From Nitrosarchaeum sp. (GTDB lineage Archaea > Thermoproteota > Nitrososphaeria > Nitrososphaerales > Nitrosopumilaceae), in contig JAILWJ010000003.1 in assembly GCA_025699025.1 (NCBI GenBank), positions 387,330 to 451,329 of the forward strand: a stretch of 64,000 bases of DNA, read 5' to 3'. Each line of letters begins with the position of its first letter. The stretch's first letter is position 1. Below, piece after piece: positions 24,009 through 33,189 of the stretch. The translations under genes and the position numbers were made by a program. Below the pieces are notes generated by a model. That model was not told where the DNA came from. It did not search any database and saw only the letters and a program-made list of their open reading frames with translations.

Positions 24009-25085
24009 CTATGCGCCCTCTGGCTTCATTAAGATTTTGCCAAAGAAGTTGCCCTTTAACATTTTTGTGTGAGCCTCTGCTGCTTGCTCAAACGTATAGA
24101 CTGAGTCAACAACAGATTTTAGTTTTCCTTTTCCCATCCAGTAAAGACCTTGGTCAAGTTCAGCTTTTGTTCCTTGTGTTGAACCTAGGACATTAATTCC
24201 TTTGAAGAATATATGTCTAAGATCTATTTGTGCGTCATATCCTGTGGTAGCGCCACATGAAACTAGAGTTGCACCGTATTTGAGCAACGTTAGTTGCTTG
24301 TTGAAGTGAGTTTGACCAATATGATCAAATGCAATATCAATTCCAGGTGCTTCGCCTTTTGTCTTTGCAAGTTCTTTTGATATCTTGAAGACTTCTTTAC
24401 TCCAATCATCTTTTCTGTGGTCTACCGCATAATCTGCTCCAAGTTCAAGACATTTGTCTAGTTTGTCTGGACTAGCAGTTGCAATTACATCACAGTTATA
24501 CAATTTGGCAATTTGAATTGCAAAGCTTCCAACACCAGAGCCTCCACCCATTACAAGTACTGTTTGGCCTGGAGTGATGTTAGCTCTGCCAACTAACATG
24601 TGCCACGAAGTAAGAAGAGTCATTGAAGCTGCTGCTGCATCTTCATATGATACACCGTCTGGAATTTTTGAAACATTAACTTCTGGTAAGTGAATTTGTT
24701 CAGAATATGCTCCCCATAGAGGTCCAGTTTGGAAACCCCAAACTTGTCTTTTGGTACAGTCAAATTCTCTTCCACTTGTACATGCTTTACAAACTCTGCA
24801 TGCCAAGTTTGAGTGAGAAACTACTCTGTCTCCAACTTTGAAATTTTGTACATCTTCTCCTACTGCAATAACATCTCCAGCTACGTCAGAACCAGAAACA
24901 TGTGGAAGAGGAACTGCAACTGGCACTCCTCTCATCCCCCAAATGTCGTTATAGTTCAAAGCTGAGGCTTTGTTTGTAAAAATAACCTCATCTGGCTTTG
25001 GTTTTGGTTCATCTATATCCTGGACTTTGAGGATCTTAGCATAATTATCATCTGGTGCATATTCATTGTATACAACGGCTTTCAT
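24009..25085 (-). CDS. Zinc-binding medium-chain dehydrogenase/reductase (crotonyl/acryloyl-CoA reductase-like)
   Basis: 358 residues, MDR superfamily. N-terminal GroES-like domain with HVSGSDVAGDVIAVGEDV and a structural zinc motif (CRVCKACTSGREFDC), then a Rossmann domain with VLVMGGGSGVGSFAIQIAKL (~177-196). The WGFQTGPLWGAYSEQ segment resembles crotonyl-CoA and acryloyl-CoA reductases; in thaumarchaea such an enzyme could serve the 3-hydroxypropionate/4-hydroxybutyrate cycle. Quinone reductase or alcohol dehydrogenase remains possible. Followed by the CitE-like gene. Confidence 0.88.
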   Translation of the reverse strand: MKAVVYNEYAPDDNYAKILKVQDIDEPKPKPDEVIFTNKASALNYNDIWGMRGVPVAVPLPHVSGSDVAGDVIAVGEDVQNFKVGDRVVSHSNLACRVCKACTSGREFDCTKRQVWGFQTGPLWGAYSEQIHLPEVNVSKIPDGVSYEDAAAASMTLLTSWHMLVGRANITPGQTVLVMGGGSGVGSFAIQIAKLYNCDVIATASPDKLDKCLELGADYAVDHRKDDWSKEVFKISKELAKTKGEAPGIDIAFDHIGQTHFNKQLTLLKYGATLVSCGATTGYDAQIDLRHIFFKGINVLGSTQGTKAELDQGLYWMGKGKLKSVVDSVYTFEQAAEAHTKMLKGNFFGKILMKPEGA

Positions 25086-25127
25086 AAGTAAAGCGGGTTC
25101 CTACCCATAATTATATTTTATCTGGGA

Positions 25128-25412
25128 TCAAATACGGTTTATCTTGAAATCTCGTTTTGGCTGTTGAATTGAAAGTAAGATTTGTTTTAGTTGATCGTCG
25201 GTGACCTGGGAGCGCATCTTGCCTTGAGAGGCCATACCTATTAGATACTGTTCCACAAGATCAGAGAGTTCACGTTTAACCATTTTGATATTATTTAATC
25301 TCATCCTGGCTTCAGGCGTCAGAATTTGTTTGAGGATTTGTTCTTTCTGTGCGGAGACATCTGGATTGTTTTGATTGTCATCCTGAAAGTCATCTGATTC
25401 AGGAAAGCTCAT
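25128..25412 (-). CDS. PDCD5/TFAR19 family DNA-binding protein
   Basis: 94 residues, a helical-bundle protein of the archaeal/eukaryotic PDCD5 family: ILKQILTPEARMRLNNIKMV then VEQYLIGMASQGKM and ITDDQLK-type C-terminal helix (VTDDQLKQIL). The N-terminus is acidic and disordered. Archaeal members are encoded next to rps19e, as here (seven bases between genes). Molecular role is not settled. Confidence 0.92.
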   Translation of the reverse strand: MSFPESDDFQDDNQNNPDVSAQKEQILKQILTPEARMRLNNIKMVKRELSDLVEQYLIGMASQGKMRSQVTDDQLKQILLSIQQPKRDFKINRI

Positions 25413-25419
25413 TTTGAAT

Positions 25420-25872
25420 CTAAGAATATACTTTTAGCTGGGGATTTTCAGCTATTAGTTCGCCGAGAATTTCTGTTGCTAATCGATCTAATTTTTGCAT
25501 TCCTTGTTTTGAAACAACTCGGCCTTTCTTCTCAACTTTTTCTAGATAACCAAGTTTTTCTAATCCTTGTATTGCGTTACGAATTATTGCACCACCAGCA
25601 TCTTTGTGATGTGCAGCACCATATCCAGATGGTCTACCACCGCCATATTCTTTTCTTAATTCGTTAATTCCAATGGGACCGTGAAGGTAAATTTTTCTCA
25701 TAATTGATGCACATCTTGTGTGCCACCATTCCCTGTCTTGAGGAGGCTTGTCTGCGTGGGCTCCAGTTTTAACAAATGGAATCCATGAGGGGGCAGGAAT
25801 GTCTTCTTTTTTTAGAATTTCTGCCAATCTTCCAATCAGTACATCAGATGGAACATCGTATACCTTTGCCAT
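25420..25872 (-). CDS. rps19e: 30S ribosomal protein S19e
   Basis: Small-subunit ribosomal protein shared by archaea and eukaryotes, needed for 18S/16S 3'-end maturation in eukaryotes. 150 residues, normal length. Motifs: VPSDVLIGRLAEILK, PPQDREWWHTRCASIMRKIY (~54-73), GPIGINELRKEYGG and GGAIIRNAIQGLEKLGYLEK. Follows the RNase P subunit gene and precedes the PDCD5 gene. Confidence 0.97.
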   Translation of the reverse strand: MAKVYDVPSDVLIGRLAEILKKEDIPAPSWIPFVKTGAHADKPPQDREWWHTRCASIMRKIYLHGPIGINELRKEYGGGRPSGYGAAHHKDAGGAIIRNAIQGLEKLGYLEKVEKKGRVVSKQGMQKLDRLATEILGELIAENPQLKVYS

Positions 25873-25903
25873 AAAGACAAAAAATTGATAATCGTCTTAT
25901 AAA

Positions 25904-26206
25904 TCATTGAGCTATTATTTTACGATAGGTATGCCCGCACAAGTTACATGTTATTCTGATCGACTTTACAGATGTTCGTCCCAGACGTATTCTAGAATTG
26001 ATTCCTGGTGCGATAAAAGATTTACATTTTTTACAGAAAACCAATCTGAGGGAGTAAGGCATTCGGATCTTGTATTTTGTGCATATCTTTCTTGCAAGAA
26101 AGGCTTGTCGTTGAGATATCTTGGGATTTGTTTTTGCATTCAAGATTGCATTCTCAATTAGAATTTGCATTCGTTCTAGTGCAATTTTTCTAATAGTAGA
26201 CTTCAC
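25904..26206 (-). CDS. rnp4: Ribonuclease P protein component 4 (Rpp21/Rpr2)
   Basis: RNase P subunit, homologue of human Rpp21, which pairs with Rpp29 on the specificity domain. 100 residues: N-terminal helices (IALERMQILIENAILNAKTN) then a four-cysteine zinc ribbon, CKKC at ~58-61 and CNLC at ~87-90. Leads the rnp4-rps19e-PDCD5 group. Confidence 0.92.
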   Translation of the reverse strand: MKSTIRKIALERMQILIENAILNAKTNPKISQRQAFLARKICTKYKIRMPYSLRLVFCKKCKSFIAPGINSRIRLGRTSVKSIRITCNLCGHTYRKIIAQ

Positions 26207-26256
26207 ATCTTTAGAATTAATTTGGACCTAAAAATTGCTTGTCTTTAAGATAAACA

Positions 26257-26330
26257 TGCAGTCAGCGGGATTCGAACCCGCGTCACAGGGTTGGAAACCC
26301 CGAATACTAACCAGGCTATACTATGACTGC
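26257..26330 (-). tRNA. tRNA-Gly (anticodon UCC)
   Basis: 74-nt cloverleaf on the minus strand. Acceptor GCAGTCA pairs perfectly with TGACTGC; four-bp D stem (GTAT/GTAT with G-T pairs at both ends); anticodon stem CGGGG/CCCTG; loop TTTCCAA with anticodon TCC; variable loop TGAC; T stem GCGGG/CCCGC with loop TTCGAAT; discriminator A. No intron, and CCA is not encoded. Reads GGA (and GGG by wobble). Confidence 0.95.
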
Positions 26331-26352
26331 ACAAGAAATCAAACTTTTTCTC

Positions 26353-27021
26353 CTACATAAAAATGGTTTTTTCATACTCGTAAAGCATTCTAGCAACAAC
26401 CACATGGGCTTCCAATGATATACTTCCGACAGAAAATAGATGTGTAAATCGATTTTTGACTGGATCAGAAAAGTGTCCTTTCTGAAATCCACCTACAACA
26501 ACGCACGAGTTATCCACCAGATTAGAAGAAATTTTCTCAAACGAGCTTGTTTTTCCTCTAGTCGACAATCCAATGACTTGTGAAGGCTTTATTTCATCTA
26601 TCAAGTCAGAAAATGATTGGTTTTTGATAGATAACAATTCATGATTCTCCGATTTAATTGATTTCTCTACAAACAACTTTTCAAACAGGCCTGCAAATCT
26701 ATGATAGGACTTTGGAATGTGTACCGCATCTCCAATACTAATTACTTTATCATCAATTGTATGAATAAAGATTTGAATTTTATTTTCGTAGAAAAGTGGA
26801 ATTGTAGTTGCTTCCAATATAGAAAAATGGACCAGGTCAGGTCTGCCTCGTTTTATTTCATTAGGGATTCCTTTCATTGCCGCAAAATGCCAAGAATTAT
26901 CAAGGAAAATTTCAGATGGGTGCTTGTCTAATTTGTGCGCATGAGAAATTACTGAAGGATGAGACTGTAATTCTTTAGGTATTAATTCTAAAGAGGATTC
27001 AGCAAGAACAAGCGATAGCAT
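26353..27021 (-). CDS. nep1: Small-subunit rRNA pseudouridine N1-methyltransferase Nep1 (Emg1)
   Basis: SPOUT-class SAM-dependent enzyme that methylates N1 of a hypermodified pseudouridine in small-subunit rRNA. 222 residues, normal length. Signatures: LDNSWHFAAMKG (~41-52), KRGRPDLVHFSILEA (~58-72) and the knot region VVVGGFQKGHFSD (~174-186) with SLEAHVVVARMLYEYE at the C-terminus. The gene ends 22 bp from the 5' end of tRNA-Gly on the same strand. Confidence 0.95.
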   Translation of the reverse strand: MLSLVLAESSLELIPKELQSHPSVISHAHKLDKHPSEIFLDNSWHFAAMKGIPNEIKRGRPDLVHFSILEATTIPLFYENKIQIFIHTIDDKVISIGDAVHIPKSYHRFAGLFEKLFVEKSIKSENHELLSIKNQSFSDLIDEIKPSQVIGLSTRGKTSSFEKISSNLVDNSCVVVGGFQKGHFSDPVKNRFTHLFSVGSISLEAHVVVARMLYEYEKTIFM

Positions 27022-27022
27022 C

Positions 27023-28135
27023 TTAATTGATCATTTCTATTTGATTTTTAAATTCATGCCATCCGGATTTTGGATTTCCATTAGCATCGATCAAACCTGC
27101 ATTGCAAATGTAATAGTTCAATCTCTCAATAACATATTCACTACTGCCCAATCCAGAGTTTCCACCCAAATCAATACTAGTATCACCAATTGCCTGTCGC
27201 TCTGTAACGCAAGTACCTTCTGACCTGTCATGCTGTCTGTACCAAGTCATGAATTCAATCTCAGATTCATTTTCAGTGTAAAATTCAAACAATTCTTTTA
27301 GGAAATCTTGTTGGGCTTCAGAAGAACCACCTACAAAATCAGATGTGCTCCAGCTAATTTCAAAAAATCCAACTTTTTTGTCAGGTACAATTTCAAATGT
27401 CTTTAGAAGATCTTCTTTGGATTTTTGGGGTGTTTTTACAATATCATTTAGACTGTCAACTGGAAAATATGAAAAGGCAACAAAGTCACCAACAGACAGA
27501 TCAGTTACTATATGTTCCAAGTTTTTATTCAATACGTTGTGAAGTGCAAATGAATTTCCAAACTTGACATTAGGATGTTTTTCTTTTAATTTTTCATATG
27601 TGCCAGAAAATAGCTCCTTGTATACAGGGATGTTTTGTTCATAGTAACGAAATTGTGATTCAGTCTCGCCTGCTATTATCACAGTATCTATAATGTCGTA
27701 TCTAGACAAGATTGCGTCAAGGACACTTACTAATCTGTCTTCACCAATAGAATTGATCGAGGGCTTTCCAATCCATGAAGGAAATGGACCAAGTGTTTCC
27801 CCATTAATCACAGAGAAAAAAAGAGTAACCTTTAGATCATTTTTTTCATTTAAACCCATCAAGATATCTGATTGTTTCCAATCAAACTCCCCACGCTGTG
27901 GTTCTACAAGATTCCAGAAAAGATAGATGTTACTTCTTCCAATACCGGTGGACGATGCATCTGAAAATATTTCATCGATTTGTTGTAGTGATACAGAAGA
28001 ATGTGGCGAATTAATCACAAGTCCAATTTTTTCATTAGGTTTCTTAGTCGAATCAAATCCTGACACAACCACTACAAGAAGAACACCAGTAATTACTGCA
28101 ATTCCCAGCATTATGACTAAGATCTTTTTATCCAC
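27023..28135 (-). CDS. Membrane-anchored TIM-barrel protein, glycoside hydrolase clan A-like
   Basis: 370 residues. A single N-terminal membrane anchor (ILVIMLGIAVITGVLLVVVV, ~5-24) places the rest outside the cell. The region RSNIYLFWNLVEPQRGEFDW (~67-86) resembles the Y-x-W-x-x-[IV]-E-P-x-x-G-x-[FY]-D-W start of clan GH-A barrels. Possible catalytic glutamates are in IIAGETESQF (~154) and VGFFEISWST (~261), although the usual Asn before the acid/base Glu is missing. So either a divergent glycosidase or a non-catalytic relative. Cotranscribed with nep1 (one base between). Confidence 0.62.
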   Translation of the reverse strand: MDKKILVIMLGIAVITGVLLVVVVSGFDSTKKPNEKIGLVINSPHSSVSLQQIDEIFSDASSTGIGRSNIYLFWNLVEPQRGEFDWKQSDILMGLNEKNDLKVTLFFSVINGETLGPFPSWIGKPSINSIGEDRLVSVLDAILSRYDIIDTVIIAGETESQFRYYEQNIPVYKELFSGTYEKLKEKHPNVKFGNSFALHNVLNKNLEHIVTDLSVGDFVAFSYFPVDSLNDIVKTPQKSKEDLLKTFEIVPDKKVGFFEISWSTSDFVGGSSEAQQDFLKELFEFYTENESEIEFMTWYRQHDRSEGTCVTERQAIGDTSIDLGGNSGLGSSEYVIERLNYYICNAGLIDANGNPKSGWHEFKNQIEMIN

Positions 28136-28177
28136 ACCGACTCAAAAAGGAAAGAAAGTAAAAAAGTTGTGATTATC

Positions 28178-30829
28178 TCATCCAGAGGTACAGCCACTAT
28201 ATCCACATTCAATGCATATACTGCAGCCTTCTACGAATACAAGGTTGTTTTTGCATGTGGGACACAAACGGTCTTCAGAAACTTGTTCTGGTTGATGTGG
28301 CTCTAATTGTATTTCTTCATCACGAACTTTGAGGGCAAGTGCAGCATTTACTTGTGATTTGATGTAGGGATTTGTTATGTTTTCAGTAACATAACTTACA
28401 ATGTGTTCACTTGGTGTTACATCAAACGTTTTTTGTGCATTTTCACTGGTCATGTGAAGTACTTGGGTGTGTCTTGAGCCATCACGATAAACTGTGATTC
28501 CTTTTAGACCTAATTCATGAGCCAGCAAATATGCAGATTTAACATCGTCTGCAGTTACATCATATGGCATGTTGATTGTTTTTGCAATTGCATTTCCAAT
28601 CCAATCTTGCCATACAGCTTGTGCCATTAGGTGATCTGCCCAGTGGATATCCATTGCAGTTACAAAGACCTTCTGCATCCATTCAGGAATTTCAGGAATT
28701 CCTTTCAGTGATCCATAGTTATCTGCTATTTTGGCTAAGATTTCATCAGTGTAGAGACCATGTTCCTTGAGTACTTCTTCTATTATCTTGTTTGTGTAGA
28801 AGAATCTTCCAACTGTAACTCTTTTTTCAAACACCAATGCAAATGCAGGTTCCATGCCATTGGAGCAATCTGCAATCATGGATAGTGTACCTGTCGGTGC
28901 AACAGTTGTTGTCAGAACATTTCTAATTCCATGTTTTTGGATTTTTTCAATAAGTGCATCCCATTCGTATGAGTGTGTCTCTTTTGGTTTTTGATAATAA
29001 CCAGCTACAGGAATCTTTCCTTCAGGATATTCTGTTTTTGAACACAATGGGAATTCACCGCGAGATTTTGCAAGTGCTACGCTTTCTTCCATTGAGTAGT
29101 ATGTCAGTGCTTCAGACAGTTTTGATTGTAATTCATATCCTTCTTTGGAATTGTATGGGATTCGTAGTTTGTATAAGAGATCTGCAACTCCCATAACACC
29201 TAATCCTATTCTTCGTGATTCCTTTGATGCTTTGTTGATCTCTGGAACTGGGTAGTGATTCACATCAATGATGTTATCCAAGAATCGTGTTGTTTTTCTG
29301 ATTGTTTCTTCATACCTTTGCCAATCAAATTCGTATTCTCCATCGGCCTTTCTTTTTACAAGATTGACCAAGTTGATTGAACCAAGATTGCATGATTCGT
29401 ATGGATAAAGACTTTGTTCCCCACAAGGATTTGTTGCTCGCAGTGGGGCTTGTCTGGCTTTAGCAAATACGTTGTATTTGTTAATTTGATCAAAGAAGAT
29501 CAATCCAGGCTCTGCACTCTTCCATGCAGATAAGGCAATGAGATCAATTAGCTGGTGTGCGTTGATTTCTCTGACAGGTTTTTTATCACGTGGGCTTCGG
29601 AGCATGTATTTGCCATCACTTGTGTTTACAAGTGCATGCCAAAAGTCCTCCCAGATTCCAACACTGACATTGAAGTTCTCTAAAACACCAGGTTCTGTTT
29701 TATTTGTGATGAATTTTTCAACGTCAGGATGCCATGCCTCAATGATTCCCATATTAGCTCCTCTTCTTTTGCCACCTTGTTTTACAACTTCAGTGACAGT
29801 ATTGATGATGTTCATAAAAGATACAGGGCCTGATGCAACGCCTGATGTAGACGCTACAATATCCCCCTCCTCACGAAGATCAGAATAATTGATTCCTACT
29901 CCACCGCCAGATTTGAAGATTAATGCCGCATCTGAAGTAGATTTCATAATCTCTTCCATTCCATCTTGCATTCCAAGCACAAAGCATGCAGAAAGCTGTC
30001 CCAGTCGTCCACCTGCATTCATCATAGTTGGAGAGTTTGGCAGAAAGTCTTGAGCAGTCATCAGTTCAAAATACTCGGTAATTTTGTCTGCATAGTTATC
30101 CAATTTTTTGGCTGCTATCAGAGTCAAGAGATCTTTGAAACTTACTTTCATCTGACCGTTGCTTGCAAGCGTAACATAGTGGTTTATCAGAGATCTAAAG
30201 TGCCACTTGTTTAGGAAATAGTTTCCAATTTTGAATTTATAATCAAAGTTGTCTAGTTTCTCAAGATATGATTTAGCTTCATCAATATCTTGTTTTATGT
30301 TCCCTGACTTGTCAAATACCTGTGCATCATACAAAAGATCGCCTATACCAACCAAGATTGCTACTCGCTCAAACATTTGAGTTGGTGATTCTGTAATCTC
30401 ATTTTTGTTATTTCTAAACAGGTATCTTGATGCTAAGACTCGGAGACAGTTTAGATCAAATCTCTTGGATACAGGATCTAATGCCTTTGCATTTAGAACC
30501 TTCATTTTTTCGTCTCTTAGTTTTCTGCGCTCATGTCGATATACAATGTATGCTTTAGCGATATCGCTATTTCCGCTATCTATTAAAGTCGACTCTACAA
30601 TATCCTGAATATCTTCAACGCTTGGTGTTCGAGTACTTGTAAAGCCTTGCTCTACTAATTTATTCACAACTTTTCCCGCTAGTTGATCTGCTAAACCACG
30701 ATCGGCTTTGGATGTGGCTGCTAATGCCTTGTAAATGGCATTTGAAATTTTATCTTTATTGAAAGCCGTTACGGCGCCACTGCGCTTACGGATCTCATTG
30801 ATAGTATTTTCTATTTGTGCATTATCCAT
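28178..30829 (-). CDS. nrdJ: Adenosylcobalamin-dependent class II ribonucleotide reductase
   Basis: Reduces ribonucleotides to deoxyribonucleotides using a 5'-deoxyadenosyl radical from vitamin B12. 883 residues: N-terminal ATP-cone (~10-100), reductase barrel with GGGVGINYSDLREEGD (~306-321), the catalytic region NPCGEQSLYPYESCNLGSIN (~468-487) and TTVAPTGTLSMIADCSNGMEP (~636-656). The C-terminus has a zinc-type tail (CPTCKNN ... CSICIECGYSGC) whose cysteines may re-reduce the active site. The promoter shares an 11-mer with the upstream NrdD-like regulator gene. Depends on the cobalamin pathway, part of which is at 41-47 kb. Confidence 0.95.
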   Translation of the reverse strand: MDNAQIENTINEIRKRSGAVTAFNKDKISNAIYKALAATSKADRGLADQLAGKVVNKLVEQGFTSTRTPSVEDIQDIVESTLIDSGNSDIAKAYIVYRHERRKLRDEKMKVLNAKALDPVSKRFDLNCLRVLASRYLFRNNKNEITESPTQMFERVAILVGIGDLLYDAQVFDKSGNIKQDIDEAKSYLEKLDNFDYKFKIGNYFLNKWHFRSLINHYVTLASNGQMKVSFKDLLTLIAAKKLDNYADKITEYFELMTAQDFLPNSPTMMNAGGRLGQLSACFVLGMQDGMEEIMKSTSDAALIFKSGGGVGINYSDLREEGDIVASTSGVASGPVSFMNIINTVTEVVKQGGKRRGANMGIIEAWHPDVEKFITNKTEPGVLENFNVSVGIWEDFWHALVNTSDGKYMLRSPRDKKPVREINAHQLIDLIALSAWKSAEPGLIFFDQINKYNVFAKARQAPLRATNPCGEQSLYPYESCNLGSINLVNLVKRKADGEYEFDWQRYEETIRKTTRFLDNIIDVNHYPVPEINKASKESRRIGLGVMGVADLLYKLRIPYNSKEGYELQSKLSEALTYYSMEESVALAKSRGEFPLCSKTEYPEGKIPVAGYYQKPKETHSYEWDALIEKIQKHGIRNVLTTTVAPTGTLSMIADCSNGMEPAFALVFEKRVTVGRFFYTNKIIEEVLKEHGLYTDEILAKIADNYGSLKGIPEIPEWMQKVFVTAMDIHWADHLMAQAVWQDWIGNAIAKTINMPYDVTADDVKSAYLLAHELGLKGITVYRDGSRHTQVLHMTSENAQKTFDVTPSEHIVSYVTENITNPYIKSQVNAALALKVRDEEIQLEPHQPEQVSEDRLCPTCKNNLVFVEGCSICIECGYSGCTSG

Positions 30830-30862
30830 TATAATATCCCCGAGAAGGGTAAGAACATTATG

Positions 30863-30870
30863 GATATAAC
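30863..30870 (-). promoter_or_regulatory. Probable TATA box of nrdJ
   Basis: A TTATATC-like element on the minus strand, about 34-41 nt upstream of the nrdJ ATG and just downstream of the shared 11-mer. Implies a short leader rather than a leaderless message. Confidence 0.35.
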
Positions 30871-30882
30871 TTGTGTGCTCGA

Positions 30883-30893
30883 AAAATTTTGAT
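30883..30893 (-). promoter_or_regulatory. Candidate operator upstream of nrdJ (ATCAAAATTTT)
   Basis: The minus strand reads ATCAAAATTTT, 54-64 nt upstream of the nrdJ ATG, inside GATCAAAATTTTTC. An identical 11-mer in the same orientation and at exactly the same distance precedes the NrdD-like regulator (33190-33200), and both are preceded by ACCA within a few bases. I infer a common binding site. Confidence 0.45.
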
Positions 30894-30983
30894 CTTGGTA
30901 CTGCAATGAGTCAATATTTGTTACACCGCTACTATGAATTTCATAATGGCATAATTTGCGTAGGATTTAGCGATGATCGTACG

Positions 30984-31011
30984 TCTGAAAAAGATCAAAA
31001 AATTTTTCAGA
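30984..31011. repeat. Inverted repeat between the NrdD-like gene and nrdJ
   Basis: TCTGAAAAA and TTTTTCAGA, 9-bp perfect arms with a 10-bp AT-rich spacer. It contains GATCAAAAAATTTTTC on the plus strand, close to the GATCAAAATTTTTC found on the minus strand at the nrdJ operator. It may be a further binding site or the terminator of the upstream gene. Confidence 0.4.
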
Positions 31012-31042
31012 TAGATCGCAATCAGTTTTTCGTTTACGGATT

Positions 31043-33136
31043 TCAGACAACATATGGCGACTTACACTTGGGACACTTGTCCTCAAAGGGTTCATCTTTA
31101 AATCCACATTCACCACATATTGATATTCTCTTTACTGGCTTGAATGCATTCGTTAGATCGGCTGCCTTTTCAATGGATTTTTTAATATCAGCAGTCTTTG
31201 CATCCTTGTCAATTTGTAAAGTCACAAGTAGACCGCCATTTAGGGACTTTGCCAATTTGTTGCATTCTACAATAATCTCGCTTTTATTCGTAAATTCAGC
31301 AATTTCTGAGGCACTAATAGTAATACCTTGTGAGTAAGAGTCACCATCCATAGAATTCAGGGAGGAATTCTTGCCATATTTCTCTCCATCAAGATTTGCA
31401 AAGCGGGCAGATCCTTCTGTTTCAGTCATAGAGATGGCCACAGGATCTCCGATCTCCTTTCCCTTTTTGGCACCAACATCAACGGCAGTTTCAATGACCT
31501 TATGGAGGATTTCTTTTCCGTCTTTGTTATCCTGAAAGCCAAGAATATTGAATACTGCCTCTTTGAGACCTACTAGGTTTACGTTAAGGGTTACAGAGCT
31601 TCTTTGCATATATTGGGTATTCTTTGCAAGAATTGGATTTAGTCCTCGTCTAGTAAGATCAGAAATATCCTTCTTTCTTAATGCCATTGATGCCAAGGCG
31701 GGTTTCATTAATAATGCAAGTCTTGCTCTGAAATAAGTCTCATCCTTGTTTGATTCAAATGCCAATCTGGGAAGATTTATTGAAACTGACTGAAGTGTTA
31801 TTGATAATGGGCCAGAATTTTTTGTTGTTGGATTTGTGATTCCATAGCTTGACATTTGTCCTTTAGCAAACATCACCTTACCGCCAATTGAAATTATTTC
31901 TGATATTGCTTCAGATACGTCAGAAACTTTGCCTTTATCATAATCAATTATAAGTCCAATTTTTGGAATTGGTGTGATCTTTGTATAGTTTTTGTACGCA
32001 TTAATGATTGAATTAACAATTTTGACGTCGGAACCTAATTGCAATCTAATTGAAACATGGGTACTTGTTTTGTTGTATTTGGATGTAGTAGATGCAGTTG
32101 CAAATGCATATGCAAGTTTTTGTTCCAACTCTTCGACGTTCTTTACATGTTTTACAAATAATTGAGTAAGTCCATCAAGAACAATTTCCTGTGATGCTTC
32201 TTTTGAAAGCAGTGAAATAATTACAGATAATGCAGACGTAATTTCATCAAGTGATTTTGATGCTGGAATTCTTGATACATCAAGGTATTTTCCTCCAAGA
32301 TCAACTCCATCTTCAATTAACTCTTTTACGTTGACAAAAATTGTATCAGGTATCATTGACCAGACGCCGGGATTTGTTATGTGTAAATCGCCAGAAAGAT
32401 GAGAGTCTGCCACGTCTTTTGGAAGAATATTTGTAAGAAGGTGTTCTGCAAAAACTCTCTGACCAGTATTAAATAACAGGCCTTCTGCACCATTATCTAC
32501 ATTGTCTAGGTTTGTCAGCATTTCTTGTACATCAAATACAGGTAATCCTAGGCGTGCCAGTTTGTTACGATATTCTTCATGACCGTGCTCTAGGAGGACA
32601 GAATTTACCATTTCTCGGATAAGCGAGCCTGTGAGATAGGTAGTTTGGTACTTGTAAATCCTATTTTCAACTTCTTCAGTTATTTTTTGTGCTAATTCTA
32701 ATGGAAGACTACCTTCCCTAACAAGTGATTGTATGATTTTATGAGAGTTAAACTCTTCAATTGATTCATGAGATGTACGAACATACATCTTGCCACTTTC
32801 AATGATGGATCGTTCTTCAATTTGTCTGGCTAAGCTTAAAACAAGTTTTCCTAGATTTGTAATTGTGTATCGTCTTTCAGATTTGTTAAGTGCTACAAGA
32901 GACTGGCGCAATAACTTTCTTAGGTGGTATGCAAATTTGCCACTTTCTTTTTTTGATTTAAATCCGGCCAGTGATTTTAGTTCGGAATAAGTCAAGGGTC
33001 CTTTGGAATTTAAAATTCTTAAGATATCTATCCTGTTAGGACTTGCCATTACAGAAAAGATCATTCTTACACGTTTGGAGGTCGATTGGAGTATTCCACT
33101 TCGCTTTGGTTCTGATACTTCCTCACTCAATTCCAT
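31043..33136 (-). CDS. ArsR-type HTH + ATP-cone + inactive NrdD-like protein (candidate RNR regulator)
   Basis: 697 residues with an unusual domain order. Residues ~20-108: winged helix of ArsR type (ASPNRIDILRILNSKGPLTY). Residues ~117-197: ATP-cone (SIEEFNSHKIIQSLVREGSL). Residues ~200-670: NrdD-like body, recognisable in SHLSGDLHITNP, where NrdD has HIHD and then paired cysteines. C-terminus: zinc ribbon with Cys674, 677, 688 and 691, ending six residues later, so the glycyl-radical loop is absent. The body has a single cysteine (VECNK), so radical chemistry is not possible. Sits upstream of nrdJ on the same strand. I infer a nucleotide-sensing transcription regulator. Confidence 0.85.
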   Translation of the reverse strand: MELSEEVSEPKRSGILQSTSKRVRMIFSVMASPNRIDILRILNSKGPLTYSELKSLAGFKSKKESGKFAYHLRKLLRQSLVALNKSERRYTITNLGKLVLSLARQIEERSIIESGKMYVRTSHESIEEFNSHKIIQSLVREGSLPLELAQKITEEVENRIYKYQTTYLTGSLIREMVNSVLLEHGHEEYRNKLARLGLPVFDVQEMLTNLDNVDNGAEGLLFNTGQRVFAEHLLTNILPKDVADSHLSGDLHITNPGVWSMIPDTIFVNVKELIEDGVDLGGKYLDVSRIPASKSLDEITSALSVIISLLSKEASQEIVLDGLTQLFVKHVKNVEELEQKLAYAFATASTTSKYNKTSTHVSIRLQLGSDVKIVNSIINAYKNYTKITPIPKIGLIIDYDKGKVSDVSEAISEIISIGGKVMFAKGQMSSYGITNPTTKNSGPLSITLQSVSINLPRLAFESNKDETYFRARLALLMKPALASMALRKKDISDLTRRGLNPILAKNTQYMQRSSVTLNVNLVGLKEAVFNILGFQDNKDGKEILHKVIETAVDVGAKKGKEIGDPVAISMTETEGSARFANLDGEKYGKNSSLNSMDGDSYSQGITISASEIAEFTNKSEIIVECNKLAKSLNGGLLVTLQIDKDAKTADIKKSIEKAADLTNAFKPVKRISICGECGFKDEPFEDKCPKCKSPYVV

Positions 33137-33189
33137 ATCTCTGCTAAAAATTAGAAGTAAATAAGACTTGTGACGAGATTGTAATTTTT

